Shown here: positions 18,872 to 27,742 of the stretch, piece by piece
Layout: each line of letters starts with the position of its first letter
Numbering within the stretch: position 1 is the first letter of the stretch
Origin: Neobacillus niacini
GTDB lineage: Bacteria > Bacillota > Bacilli > Bacillales > Cytobacillaceae
Direction of reading: 5' to 3'
DNA: 64,000 nucleotides
Assembly (NCBI RefSeq): GCF_023715785.1
Contig: NZ_JAMBOX010000006.1
Coordinates: 186,001 to 250,000 of the forward strand
Program-made: the position numbers and the translations under genes
Notes under the pieces: generated by a model
What the model saw: only the letters and a program-made list of their open reading frames with translations
Told to the model about the DNA's origin: nothing
Database searches by the model: none

Positions 18872-19624
18872 ATGAAAATTATTGGTGTTATTCCTGCAAG
18901 ATATCATTCTTCAAGATTCCCGGGAAAACCTTTAGCGGACATTTGCGGAAAGCCGATGATATGGTGGGTTCATAAGCAACTAAAAATGGTAGCTGAATTA
19001 GATGGTGTCTATGTTGCAACAGATGACCCACGAATTCAAAATGTTTGTAATGAATATGGAATGAAAACGATTATGACCTCCCCCGGCCACAAAACTCATT
19101 TAGATCGGCTGTTTGAGGTTTCTACAGAAGTAAATGCGGATTTTTATATTAATGTGAATGGTGATGAACCATTAATTGAGGCTGCAGAGATTAGGAAGAT
19201 TATTCCTAAAGCGATAGATCCCAATTCATTGTTTGTTGCCAATCTTATGACAGAACTTAAGAACCCCCTGGAAGCAGTTGACTTTTCCAAGATAAAGATT
19301 GCAACGGATATAAACGGTTATGGATTATACATGGCAAGAAGCCCCATTCCGTATCCAAAAGGGACATATAATTTTGTTTATAAGAAGTTTGTTGGTGTCC
19401 AATGTTTTACAAAAAGCGCCCTGGAATTCTGTTATAAAGCCAAAAGGGGGCCTTTAGAATCTGCTGAAGATATTGATGAGTTTAGGTTTTTGGAAAATGG
19501 GCAAAAAATTAAATTTATTGAGGCAGAGGTTCAGACTTTATCAGTGGATACTCCCAAGGATTTAGAGGCGGTTAACTTGATTTTAAATAATCAATTAGAA
19601 CAGGGAGAATATATCTATGAGTGA
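18872..19624 (+). CDS. KdsB-like CMP-sugar (3-deoxy-ulosonate) cytidylyltransferase
   Basis: This 250-aa protein starts IIGVIPARYHSSRFPGKPL (residues 3-21), the nucleotide-binding signature of CMP-Kdo synthetases, and has NVNGDEPLIEA near 94-104, equivalent to the VQGDEP motif. KdsB makes CMP-Kdo for Gram-negative LPS; related enzymes activate other 2-keto-3-deoxy acids. A Gram-positive EPS locus has no need for lipid A Kdo, so it probably activates a different ulosonic acid for the polymer. The stop overlaps the aldolase start by 8 nt. Confidence 0.82.
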   Translation: MKIIGVIPARYHSSRFPGKPLADICGKPMIWWVHKQLKMVAELDGVYVATDDPRIQNVCNEYGMKTIMTSPGHKTHLDRLFEVSTEVNADFYINVNGDEPLIEAAEIRKIIPKAIDPNSLFVANLMTELKNPLEAVDFSKIKIATDINGYGLYMARSPIPYPKGTYNFVYKKFVGVQCFTKSALEFCYKAKRGPLESAEDIDEFRFLENGQKIKFIEAEVQTLSVDTPKDLEAVNLILNNQLEQGEYIYE

Positions 19625-21233
19625 AATTATGATTCTTGATTGTACCCTTCGTGATGGTGGCTATATTAATGAGTGGAATTTTGGAGAAAGAACAATAAAA
19701 AGAATCATTTCAAAATTAACAGAGTCCAAAATTGATATTATTGAATGCGGCTTTATTGAAGAAGGCGATTTTGATCCTAACAAGTCATTATTTGAAGGAG
19801 TAGAAAGAATTATAGATTATATAGGGCCAAAAAGTGAAAACATAACTTATGTTGGAATGATCGCGCAGCCATATATCCCAATAGATAAAATTTCTGATTG
19901 TAATGGCCGTTCGATTGATGGTATTCGATTGACTTTTCATGAACATGAAGTAGAAGAAGCGTTGATATATGGAAAGCAATTAATCGAAAAGGGATATAAG
20001 GTATTTATTCAACCGGTCGGAACCACAAGTTATTCTGACTCAGGCTTATTGGAATTAGTGGAGAAAGTTAATGATTTGAAACCGTATGCTTTTTACCTGG
20101 TAGATACCCTTGGAATCATGTATAAAAACGACCTGCTCAGAATGTTTCATTTGCTGGATAATAATTTGGTTCAGTCCATATCCATTGGGTTTCATTCACA
20201 CAATAACCTTCAATTATCTTTCTCCAATGCACAGGAACTATTGATGCTTCATACAAAAAGGAATATTATCATCGATTCTTCTGTAATGGGTATGGGAAGA
20301 GGCGCAGGAAATCTATGCACAGAGCTTGTTACAAATTATATTAACGAGAATATAGAAGAAAGGTATGATACCATCCCTTTGTTAGAAATCATAGATGAAC
20401 ATTTAAGCCATATTTTCACTGAGACAAAATGGGGGTATTCAATACCATATTATCTTGCTGCAGTTAATAGCTGCCATCCTAATTATGCTTCCCACTTACT
20501 AAATAAACAGACAATCTCTGTAAAAGCAATCAATACCATCTTGAAACAATTACCCATTAAAAAAAGAGACCTCTATGATAAAAGCTTTATTGAAGATTTA
20601 TATATCAACTATCAGAGTAACTTTGTATATGATGCTGACGACCTACACTTAATAAAAGAAATGATATCCGGAAGGGAAATACTTATTATTGGGCCCGGAA
20701 AGTCGATTGAGCTGGAAAAAGAAATGATAAATAATTTTATTAATCGATATGATCCCTTTGTATGTAGTGTCAATTTTATCCCTGATTCATATAAAGTTGA
20801 TGCAGTTTTTATCAGCAACCTAAAACGCTTTGAAAGTATCGCAGACCAATTAACTGATAATGTTGAAATAACTGCTTTAATCACGACATCAAATATTACT
20901 AAATCTAAAGAAGTTCCTTCGTTAACTATTAATTATTCAGATTTACTTATTAATAATCCTGTTATTTCAGATAATGCCGGATTAATGTTAATAAATCTTT
21001 TTCATCATTTATCTGTAAAAAGTTTGTATTTGGCTGGTTTTGACGGCTTTAGCATAAATAAGAACAGTAACTATTTTTCTGCCGATATGAACAATAATGC
21101 GGGTATGGAAAATCTGATAAAGATTAATGAAGAGATTAGTGATTACTTGTTATTGCTTGGGAGGAAAATCAATATTCAATTTATTACCAAGACAGTTTAT
21201 AGCGATACTGCTATTGATACTATTATGCAATAG
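19617..21233 (+). CDS. DRE-TIM pyruvate-type aldolase fused to a C-terminal DUF115-like domain
   Basis: 538 aa. Residues 1-300 form an HMGL-like TIM barrel: LDCTLRDGG at 7-15 (R12 and D13 catalytic, D8 metal ligand), the metal-binding H193-S-H195 followed by NN, and GMGRGAGN with N232. These are the hallmarks of 4-hydroxy-2-oxovalerate-aldolase-like class II enzymes. Residues about 345-538 look like a second Rossmann unit (REILIIGPGKSIELE, then SLYLAGFDGFS) similar in layout to the DUF115 gene two genes upstream. It may join pyruvate to a sugar aldehyde to form a 2-keto-3-deoxy acid. Substrate and fusion role are inferred. Confidence 0.72.
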   Translation: MSEIMILDCTLRDGGYINEWNFGERTIKRIISKLTESKIDIIECGFIEEGDFDPNKSLFEGVERIIDYIGPKSENITYVGMIAQPYIPIDKISDCNGRSIDGIRLTFHEHEVEEALIYGKQLIEKGYKVFIQPVGTTSYSDSGLLELVEKVNDLKPYAFYLVDTLGIMYKNDLLRMFHLLDNNLVQSISIGFHSHNNLQLSFSNAQELLMLHTKRNIIIDSSVMGMGRGAGNLCTELVTNYINENIEERYDTIPLLEIIDEHLSHIFTETKWGYSIPYYLAAVNSCHPNYASHLLNKQTISVKAINTILKQLPIKKRDLYDKSFIEDLYINYQSNFVYDADDLHLIKEMISGREILIIGPGKSIELEKEMINNFINRYDPFVCSVNFIPDSYKVDAVFISNLKRFESIADQLTDNVEITALITTSNITKSKEVPSLTINYSDLLINNPVISDNAGLMLINLFHHLSVKSLYLAGFDGFSINKNSNYFSADMNNNAGMENLIKINEEISDYLLLLGRKINIQFITKTVYSDTAIDTIMQ

Positions 21234-21250
21234 GGTTAAGTGGAGGAGCT

Positions 21251-21904
21251 ATGAAATATTCTACGGTTATTTTCGATCTAGATGGCACCTTACTCGATAC
21301 TTCTCAAGGTATCATGTTGGGGGCGAGTTATACAGCGAAAAAAATGGGTGCTCCCGTGTTATCGCCTGACAAGCAAAAAAGCTTTATTGGTCCGCCACTC
21401 TTGGATTCTTTTATTCGAGAATGCGGCCTTTCTGAAAATGAAGCCAGAATTGCGGTAGAAATATATCGGAAAAGATATAAAGAACAAGGATTATATGAGA
21501 CAAAGCATTATGGTGGAATAGAAAAATTACTTGTTTATTTGAAAAAAGCAAATTATCAAACTGCGGTAGCTACTTTAAAAATGGATGCCTTTGCAAAAGA
21601 AATTTTGAATCACTTTGGCCTTGGAAAATTTTTTAATTCAATAAAAGGGATTGATGAAAAAGATACACATTCTAAGTCCGATATCATTTCCATGTGCTTG
21701 AAGGAATTAGGCCAAAGTGATCCTTCAAAAGCAATCATGATAGGGGACAGTATTTATGATGCAAGAGGGGCTGAACAACTGGGAATGGACTTCATTGCTG
21801 TAACGTATGGATATGGATTTCAAAATAAAGAAGAAGCTTGTAAAAGTAAAAACGTATTTATTGCTGAATCTGTAAGAGATATTATTACATTTTTTGAATT
21901 TTAA
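21251..21904 (+). CDS. HAD-family phosphatase (phosphoglycolate-phosphatase-like)
   Basis: The 217-aa protein has FDLDGTLLDT at residues 8-17 (nucleophile D9, acid D11), a helical cap, a lysine in HSKSD, and IGDSIYDARGA as motif IV. It starts after GGAGGAG and follows the aldolase by 17 nt. In a ulosonic acid pathway it could remove the phosphate before CMP activation, the position KdsC holds for Kdo. HAD substrate range is broad, so this is inferred from context. Confidence 0.75.
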   Translation: MKYSTVIFDLDGTLLDTSQGIMLGASYTAKKMGAPVLSPDKQKSFIGPPLLDSFIRECGLSENEARIAVEIYRKRYKEQGLYETKHYGGIEKLLVYLKKANYQTAVATLKMDAFAKEILNHFGLGKFFNSIKGIDEKDTHSKSDIISMCLKELGQSDPSKAIMIGDSIYDARGAEQLGMDFIAVTYGYGFQNKEEACKSKNVFIAESVRDIITFFEF

Positions 21905-21938
21905 TCATTGGAATGTCTTATCCTTATGGGAGCATAAA

Positions 21939-23306
21939 ATGAGAATAATAACTTTTATTATTCTTGGTTTTCTTCCACTATTTTTACTGTTTTCTTGTTC
22001 TAAACAGTTAAACAGAACATTAAGTTTCAGTGTAATGGATTACGGTGCAATAGGTGATGGATTAGGTGATGACACCATATCATTTCAAAAGGCGATTAAT
22101 GCCGTTGCAAAAAATGGAGGCGGAGATGTTTACATTCCATCGGGAACCTATATTTTACAGCCTATTTATCTGAAATCAAATGTCAATTTAGTCGGAGAAA
22201 GCCGAGACACTGTTAAGATTAAATTAATCGATCATGCCCCTGATTGGTCAAGAATAGTTACTGTTGAAAAAGTTGAAAATGTAAAAATCCGGAATATCAC
22301 TATTGATGGAAATTATGAGATGAATAAAACTGGAAATGAACATATGCACAACATATTCATCTTTGATAGCAAAAACATAGTTATTGACAATAATCGGTTA
22401 ATGAATGCTGTCGGAGATGGAGTATCGGTTTCAGGTTCAAGGAAAACAAGTAAGTACATCACAATATCAAACAACCTCATCGAAGATTGTCATCGGTCGA
22501 ACATTGTTATTGAACAGGTGAACCATGTAAAAATCTATAACAATTTAAGTAAATCTAATACGGGCAGGCCGGTACTGCATTTTGAGCCCTGGGAAGAAAT
22601 AAATTTCTCAGATGCAAAAATTTATAGTAATACATTTGAGACAAATCAGGAACCTGACTACTATTCAATTGAACTTCGTGGTGGATGGGGAGAAGGCAAC
22701 TATTTTAATGGTATTGAATTTTATAATAATACAGTAAATAGTCCTGATGCCGAATTTCTTGTCATGGTGACTAAGGGTGCAAAAATCCATGATAATATCT
22801 TTAATGTGGCAAATATTTACATTTGGGTCCAGAATGAAGATTTGAATTTTTATAACAACAAAATTAATTCCCATGATGGATTTGTCATTGAGGGTACATG
22901 GGGAATGAATTCCAAACGATTGACCATTTCGGATAACACTGTAACTCTTAATGGGGGGGATGCGGTTAGAATCCTACTAGGTTCAAATGATACAACCTTC
23001 AAAAGAAATACTTTTAAAAATAAATCAAAAACCCATAAAGCTGCCTATATGAATGCAAGACTTACAGATATTTCAAATACGAGCTTCATTGACAATACAT
23101 TTACTAACTTTGAATATGGAATTGTGACAGATAATGATCAGAATAAATTTGTAAATGGTTTAAAGATTAAGGGGAATACCTTTAAAAACATAAAAAAGCA
23201 TTCAATTTATGCACCAAGGGAATCCAGCAGGTCTGTAATTGTTGGGAAGAATAAATATATTAATGCGGGAGCCATATTAATAAAGGATGATGGGTTCGTT
23301 GAATAG
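21939..23306 (+). CDS. Right-handed beta-helix lipoprotein, pectate-lyase-3-like
   Basis: 455 aa. I used the ATG at 21939 because it opens a lipoprotein signal (MRIITFIILGFLPLFLLFSC, lipid cysteine C20) and GGGAG lies upstream. The mature N-terminus has the pectate-lyase-superfamily motif MDYGAIGDGLGDDT and then many short parallel beta-helix repeats rich in N-x-I/N-N. It should be anchored on the outer membrane face, where it could cut or edit the polymer. No catalytic residues are assignable by eye. Confidence 0.75.
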   Translation: MRIITFIILGFLPLFLLFSCSKQLNRTLSFSVMDYGAIGDGLGDDTISFQKAINAVAKNGGGDVYIPSGTYILQPIYLKSNVNLVGESRDTVKIKLIDHAPDWSRIVTVEKVENVKIRNITIDGNYEMNKTGNEHMHNIFIFDSKNIVIDNNRLMNAVGDGVSVSGSRKTSKYITISNNLIEDCHRSNIVIEQVNHVKIYNNLSKSNTGRPVLHFEPWEEINFSDAKIYSNTFETNQEPDYYSIELRGGWGEGNYFNGIEFYNNTVNSPDAEFLVMVTKGAKIHDNIFNVANIYIWVQNEDLNFYNNKINSHDGFVIEGTWGMNSKRLTISDNTVTLNGGDAVRILLGSNDTTFKRNTFKNKSKTHKAAYMNARLTDISNTSFIDNTFTNFEYGIVTDNDQNKFVNGLKIKGNTFKNIKKHSIYAPRESSRSVIVGKNKYINAGAILIKDDGFVE

Positions 23307-23341
23307 TCGGAATATTTAGAACTAATATGCAAGGGGGGGGA

Positions 23342-24650
23342 ATGTTGCAGAACTTAAATGAAGTTAATGACAGGCATCAAGTTCAAGGTGATAACCGAGA
23401 TTTTGTCGAACTAAATTATTATACAATGAAGCAATTAGAAAAGAAATATGGGTCATCCTTTTACATCCTGAATATGAAAAAATTACGGGACAACTACCAA
23501 AAAATTTATCATGCCTTCAAAAGTAAATACAAAAATTTTGTAATCGGTTATTCCTATAAGACAAATTATCTTCCTATTTTGTGTAAAGAATTATCAGTAC
23601 TTGGTGCCCACGCCGAGGTTGTTTCAAGATTGGAATATGATTTGGCTATAAAAATTGGTGTTGAACCGGAAAAAATTATTTTAATGGACCATTAAAGACC
23701 CGGGAAGATATTTTTTATGCTTTGGAAAATGAAAGTAAAATGAATGTTGATTCATTATATGAAATAGATTATGTGAAAGAATATGCTATGATAAACCCTG
23801 CTAATCTAATTAAAATCGGATTAAGAGTTAACTTCGATATATCTGCAGATGGAGTAAATCCACTTGCAGATGGTTATGAAATAAGCAGATTCGGAAAATG
23901 GGGATTTAATGCATGTTATTAATGAGCTAAAAAATATAAAAAATATAAAAATTGCAGGTTTGCATGGTCATTTTTCCACAAATGGCAGGAGAGTTACAAC
24001 ATACGCACAAATTACGCAGATGCTATGCAATATAGTGAAAGAATATCAACTTCCAGAAATCGAATATATTGACATTGGAGGTGGTATTTATGGGGAAGTA
24101 CCTAAGTCTTTAGTAAAAAATACACCTACTTTTGAAGAGTACGCAGAGGCAGTGTGTAAAATCATGAATACAGAATTTAACCATTACAAAAATAAACCAA
24201 CCTTAATATTGGAACCTGGAATTTCGATGGTTGCAAATGTATTTGTATTTGCCGCAAAAGTCATTGGAACCAATAAGGTCAGGGATCACAAATTTGTTGT
24301 GGTGGATGGAAGTGTACATAATATTAAACCTGTGTTTAACAAAAAAAACCTTCCAATCAAGTTCCTACGACAAAGCAGCGGAATTAGCCGAAAAAAAGAG
24401 TCTTTTAATATAGTAGGATACACCTGTATGGAAAAAGATTACTTAGCCCACGATGTTAATTGGTATTTACCTCAAGTTAACGATTTTATTATATTCGAGA
24501 ATGTAGGAGCTTATACAATAGTTTTTAATCCGCCATTTATTTAAAGAACGCCCCAGTATTGTAGCTATGGATAGTAATAAATATTTTCTTGCGAGACAAA
24601 AGGAATCCATTAATCAGTTCTTTAATGAAGAGATCTATTGCTTTAGATAA
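23342..24650 (+). pseudogene. Frameshifted PLP-dependent decarboxylase (DAP/Orn/Arg decarboxylase-2 family)
   Basis: Three consecutive frames encode one fold-type III enzyme. Frame 1 (from ATG 23342) has the PLP lysine in IGYSYKTNYLP and breaks near 23682, where one base is missing before NGPLKTREDIF. Frame 2 ends near 23920 at RFGKWGFNA. Frame 3 (from about 23909) carries GLHGHFST, YIDIGGGI, LEPG, GYTCMEKD and NVGAYT. It breaks again at about 24540, after which another frame continues KERPSIVAMDSNKYF to a TAA at 24650. All catalytic blocks survive, so the decay is recent or partly due to sequencing error. Confidence 0.8.
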
Positions 24651-24708
24651 CTAATCGGAGAGTTAGTCGTTCAATTTAGAATATAAGGTTAAGAGGAGCA
24701 GTGTAATT

Positions 24709-25908
24709 ATGAAAAAAATATTATTTCTAGGTGGTACTGCTCAACAAATTCCCGCTATCAAATATGCCAAGGAAATGGGTTACTATACAATCCTATGTGA
24801 TTATCAATCAAATACACCCTGTCAAAAATATTCGGATGAGTATTATTGTATAAGTACAACTGATAAAGAGGGAATTTTGAAGATTGCCAGGAAAAGAGAA
24901 ATTGATGGAATTGTTGCTTTTATCTCTGATACTGCTGCTTCAATCGCTGCCTATGTAGCAAATAAATTAAATTTGCCTTCCCATCCGTATGAATCAGTAT
25001 CTATTCTAACAAATAAGGAGCAATTCAGGAAATTTCTGCACGAAAATGGATTCTCTTGTCCAAGGGCAGAAAGCTACAAAGTTTTTAAAGAAGCAAAGAA
25101 TGGTTTAAGTAACTTCCACTTTCCTATCATGCTAAAGCCTGTAGATTCATCAGGCAGCAAGGGAGTCACTCGTGTTGACTCGATAAAGGATCTTGAGGGG
25201 GCCTTTGAAAAAGCTCTTTCGAATTCAAGAGAAAAAACGGTCATTGTCGAGGAATTTATCGAGAAGAACCATGATTATCAAATTGGCGGGGATGTTTTTA
25301 TAATTGATGGCCGCCTTGAGTTTTGCGGATTTTTAAATTGCCACAGAAATAATCAGGTAAATCCCAATGTTCCAGCAGGTAAAAGTTACCCATTATTTCT
25401 GGATAAAGCGAGAGCAAGTTTAGTCCGTTCAGAGCTTCAAAGACTGATTGATAGGTTAAACCTTAAAACGGGCGCCTTAAATATTGAAGCCATTATTGGC
25501 CGCGATGAAAAGATTTACTTCATTGATATTGGACCGAGGAATGGCGGGAATTTAATCCCCGACTTTTTAAAAATCATAACAGAAATTGATTTTGTAGGGG
25601 CAACTGTAGAGGCTGCAATAGGCAATAATGAGCTTGATGTAAATTATAAGCCTACTACGGAGGAGTTTTATTTCAGCTACACGGTCCATTCCGCAAAATC
25701 GGGGAAATTGGAGGCTATTCTATTCAAGAATGGAATTGAAAATCATATTATTCATAGAGAAATTTACAAGGAAAAAGGCGACATGATAGAGGTATTTACT
25801 GACGGAACAAAGGCGCTAGGATTTGTGTTTTTGAAGTTCAAAAGTTTGGAAGAACTTAAAGATAAAATGAATCATATGACTGATTATATTAGTGTCCAGG
25901 TGAGCTAG
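24709..25908 (+). CDS. ATP-grasp ligase
   Basis: The 399-aa protein has an N-terminal preATP-grasp domain (KKILFLGGTAQQIPAIKYAKEMGY), then an ATP-grasp domain with PIMLKPVDSSGSKGVTRV near 140-158, VIVEEFIE near 182 and the Mg-binding NIEAIIG...IYFIDIGPRNGG near 250-275. Such enzymes join carboxylates to amines through an acyl phosphate. Its place between a decarboxylase and a FemAB-like protein suggests amino-acid or peptide-like decoration of the polymer. The substrate is unknown. Confidence 0.82.
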   Translation: MKKILFLGGTAQQIPAIKYAKEMGYYTILCDYQSNTPCQKYSDEYYCISTTDKEGILKIARKREIDGIVAFISDTAASIAAYVANKLNLPSHPYESVSILTNKEQFRKFLHENGFSCPRAESYKVFKEAKNGLSNFHFPIMLKPVDSSGSKGVTRVDSIKDLEGAFEKALSNSREKTVIVEEFIEKNHDYQIGGDVFIIDGRLEFCGFLNCHRNNQVNPNVPAGKSYPLFLDKARASLVRSELQRLIDRLNLKTGALNIEAIIGRDEKIYFIDIGPRNGGNLIPDFLKIITEIDFVGATVEAAIGNNELDVNYKPTTEEFYFSYTVHSAKSGKLEAILFKNGIENHIIHREIYKEKGDMIEVFTDGTKALGFVFLKFKSLEELKDKMNHMTDYISVQVS

Positions 25909-25936
25909 ATTTTTTATTGTAATATGAGGTGAAAAG

Positions 25937-26998
25937 ATGAGTTACTATTTTCAAGTAATCGAGTCACCGCTCGACTGGGAATTATTATTGAAAACCTTCA
26001 ATGACCCGGATGTCTACTATACTCGTGAATATGGCAGTTTATTCGCAAAAATGGAAAATGGGCAGCTCCGTGCTGCTTTTTATAAAGATGAATTATCAAA
26101 GATATTCTATCCATTTATAAAAAGGAAAGTAGATTGGGCGGGCGAAGAAATTTATGATATTGTCACTCCCTATGGCTATGGGGGGCCTTTGCTGGAGGGA
26201 CGCGAGGAATCGATTGAATCGTTTTATTATTGTTTTACAGATTATTGTATTGAAAACAAAATCATTACGGAAACCATCAGATTCCATCCGGTTATTCGAA
26301 ATTATGAAGTTTGCAAAAATATTATGGATGTGGATTATATCAGAAAAACAACAGCTGTTGATTTAACCGCCCCCTTGGATCAAATAAAAAAACAATATTC
26401 ATCTATGACAAGGAGAAATATAAAAAAAGCCCAAAATGCAGGGCTTTTTTGTTATTTAGCAGACAATACCCCAAAAAATATCGGCCTTTTTATTGACATG
26501 TATAAAGAAACAATGGATAGGAACAAAGCAGACAGCTATTTTTACTTCAGCGAAGAATACTTTATTCAGCAAATGAAGAAAAGCAATAAAAGTGAAACCT
26601 TTTTACTTTTTGCCCAATCAGGCAGTGAGGTAATTGCTGGAGTCATGGTTATGAATGGACCAAAGTACTCGCATTATCATTTGGGTGCTTCAAAAACATC
26701 TGGCCTGCATCTTAAACCGAATAACTTGCTATTTGATTATATGATTGAATTTTGTAAATCAAAAGGGGCATCGCTCCTTCATTTAGGAGGCGGCTATCAG
26801 GAAAACGATGGCTTATTTAAGTTTAAATCCTCTTTCTCAAATGCAAATCATTTAGATTATTATGTGGGGAAGAAGGTATATGACGAAAAAAGGTACTGTA
26901 AAATCGTGGATGAAGTAAGAAGAAGCTATAATGTAAACGAAACATATTTTCCTATTTATAGAGCAAAAAAGGAATTACTGGCAGACTCCCCAACATAA
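25937..26998 (+). CDS. FemAB/GNAT-like acyl- or aminoacyl-transferase
   Basis: The 353-aa protein is of the peptidoglycan-bridge FemAB / GNAT_acetyltransf_6 type: YTREYGSLFAKM near 33, a PYGYGGPL segment near 75, the basic helix SMTRRNIKKAQNAG near 155, and LLHLGGGYQENDGLFKFKSSF near 275, which matches the family C-terminal motif. No signal peptide. It likely transfers an aminoacyl or acyl group onto a lipid-linked sugar. It follows the ATP-grasp gene by 28 nt. Confidence 0.75.
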   Translation: MSYYFQVIESPLDWELLLKTFNDPDVYYTREYGSLFAKMENGQLRAAFYKDELSKIFYPFIKRKVDWAGEEIYDIVTPYGYGGPLLEGREESIESFYYCFTDYCIENKIITETIRFHPVIRNYEVCKNIMDVDYIRKTTAVDLTAPLDQIKKQYSSMTRRNIKKAQNAGLFCYLADNTPKNIGLFIDMYKETMDRNKADSYFYFSEEYFIQQMKKSNKSETFLLFAQSGSEVIAGVMVMNGPKYSHYHLGASKTSGLHLKPNNLLFDYMIEFCKSKGASLLHLGGGYQENDGLFKFKSSFSNANHLDYYVGKKVYDEKRYCKIVDEVRRSYNVNETYFPIYRAKKELLADSPT

Positions 26999-27088
26999 AA
27001 TTATTAAGGGATTTTTATTTCGTTTAAGTTGCTCTCTATTGAGAATAATTTTCCAAGTGCAAAGCTGTATTTTTTAGGAGTGATCATT

Positions 27089-27691
27089 TTGAAAAGAATG
27101 ATAGACTTGTTTGGATCATGTATATTGATTGTTATTTTCTCCCCTCTACTGTTAGTTATCGGGATCATGATTCATATTAGTATGGGGAGGCCAATCCTAT
27201 TTAAACAATTGCGGCCAGGGCTTCGTGGAAAACCATTTAATATTTATAAGTTCCGTACAATGATAGATAAACGGGATGAATCTGGGAAATTGCTACCTGG
27301 AAGTTTTCGCTTGACTAAATTAGGGATTAAGTTGAGAAAGTATAGTTTGGATGAATTGCCGCAGTTATTTAATGTTCTAAAAGGAGATTTAAGTTTAGTA
27401 GGACCACGTCCCTTATTAATGGATTATTTACCATTATATACAAAAGAACAAGCGAGAAGACATGAAGTCAGGCCGGGAATAACCGGTTGGGCACAAGTGA
27501 ACGGCCGCAATTCAATCAGCTGGGAAGATAAATTTGCAATGGATATTTGGTATGTAAACAATCAATCGATTGCTCTAGATATTAAAATTTTACTTTTAAC
27601 ACTAAAGAAGGTTTTAAAAAAAGAAGGGATTAATGCTGATGGACATAACAGCATGGAAGATTATAAGGGTATAAAACAAAAAGCTAAATGA
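27089..27691 (+). CDS. epsL: EpsL-like undecaprenyl-phosphate sugar-1-phosphate transferase
   Basis: About 200 aa from TTG at 27089, which lies 8 nt after GGAG; the longer reading from 27029 has no ribosome-binding site. It has one N-terminal membrane helix and the PglC/WbaP catalytic core: FKQLRPGLRGKPFNIYKFRTM, SLDELPQLFNVLKGDLSLVGPRPL (given here as shorthand for two adjoining motifs, DELPQL and SLVGPRP) and RHEVRPGITGWAQVNGRN. B. subtilis EpsL (202 aa) is very similar. It should load the first sugar phosphate on undecaprenyl phosphate. It is the last EPS gene. Confidence 0.9.
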   Translation: MKRMIDLFGSCILIVIFSPLLLVIGIMIHISMGRPILFKQLRPGLRGKPFNIYKFRTMIDKRDESGKLLPGSFRLTKLGIKLRKYSLDELPQLFNVLKGDLSLVGPRPLLMDYLPLYTKEQARRHEVRPGITGWAQVNGRNSISWEDKFAMDIWYVNNQSIALDIKILLLTLKKVLKKEGINADGHNSMEDYKGIKQKAK

Positions 27692-27700
27692 TATGTTATG

Positions 27701-27740
27701 AAAAAACAGGTTGAGCATCCCGCTCACCCTGTTTTTGAAT
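27701..27740. terminator. Bidirectional terminator closing the EPS operon
   Basis: AAAACAGGTTGAGC pairs with GCTCACCCTGTTTT over 14 positions with one mismatch, loop ATCCC. A-tract on the left and T-tract on the right let it serve both the EPS operon and the convergent lactonase gene. Confidence 0.85.
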
Positions 27741-27742
27741 TT

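Noticed and set aside
18872-19624. CMP-Kdo synthetase for lipopolysaccharide, suggesting a Gram-negative source
   Set aside because: Every surrounding signal (SinR, EpsL, T-box, S-box, TTG starts, Shine-Dalgarno strength) is Gram-positive, and no lipid A or KdsA gene occurs. A different ulosonic acid for EPS is more likely.
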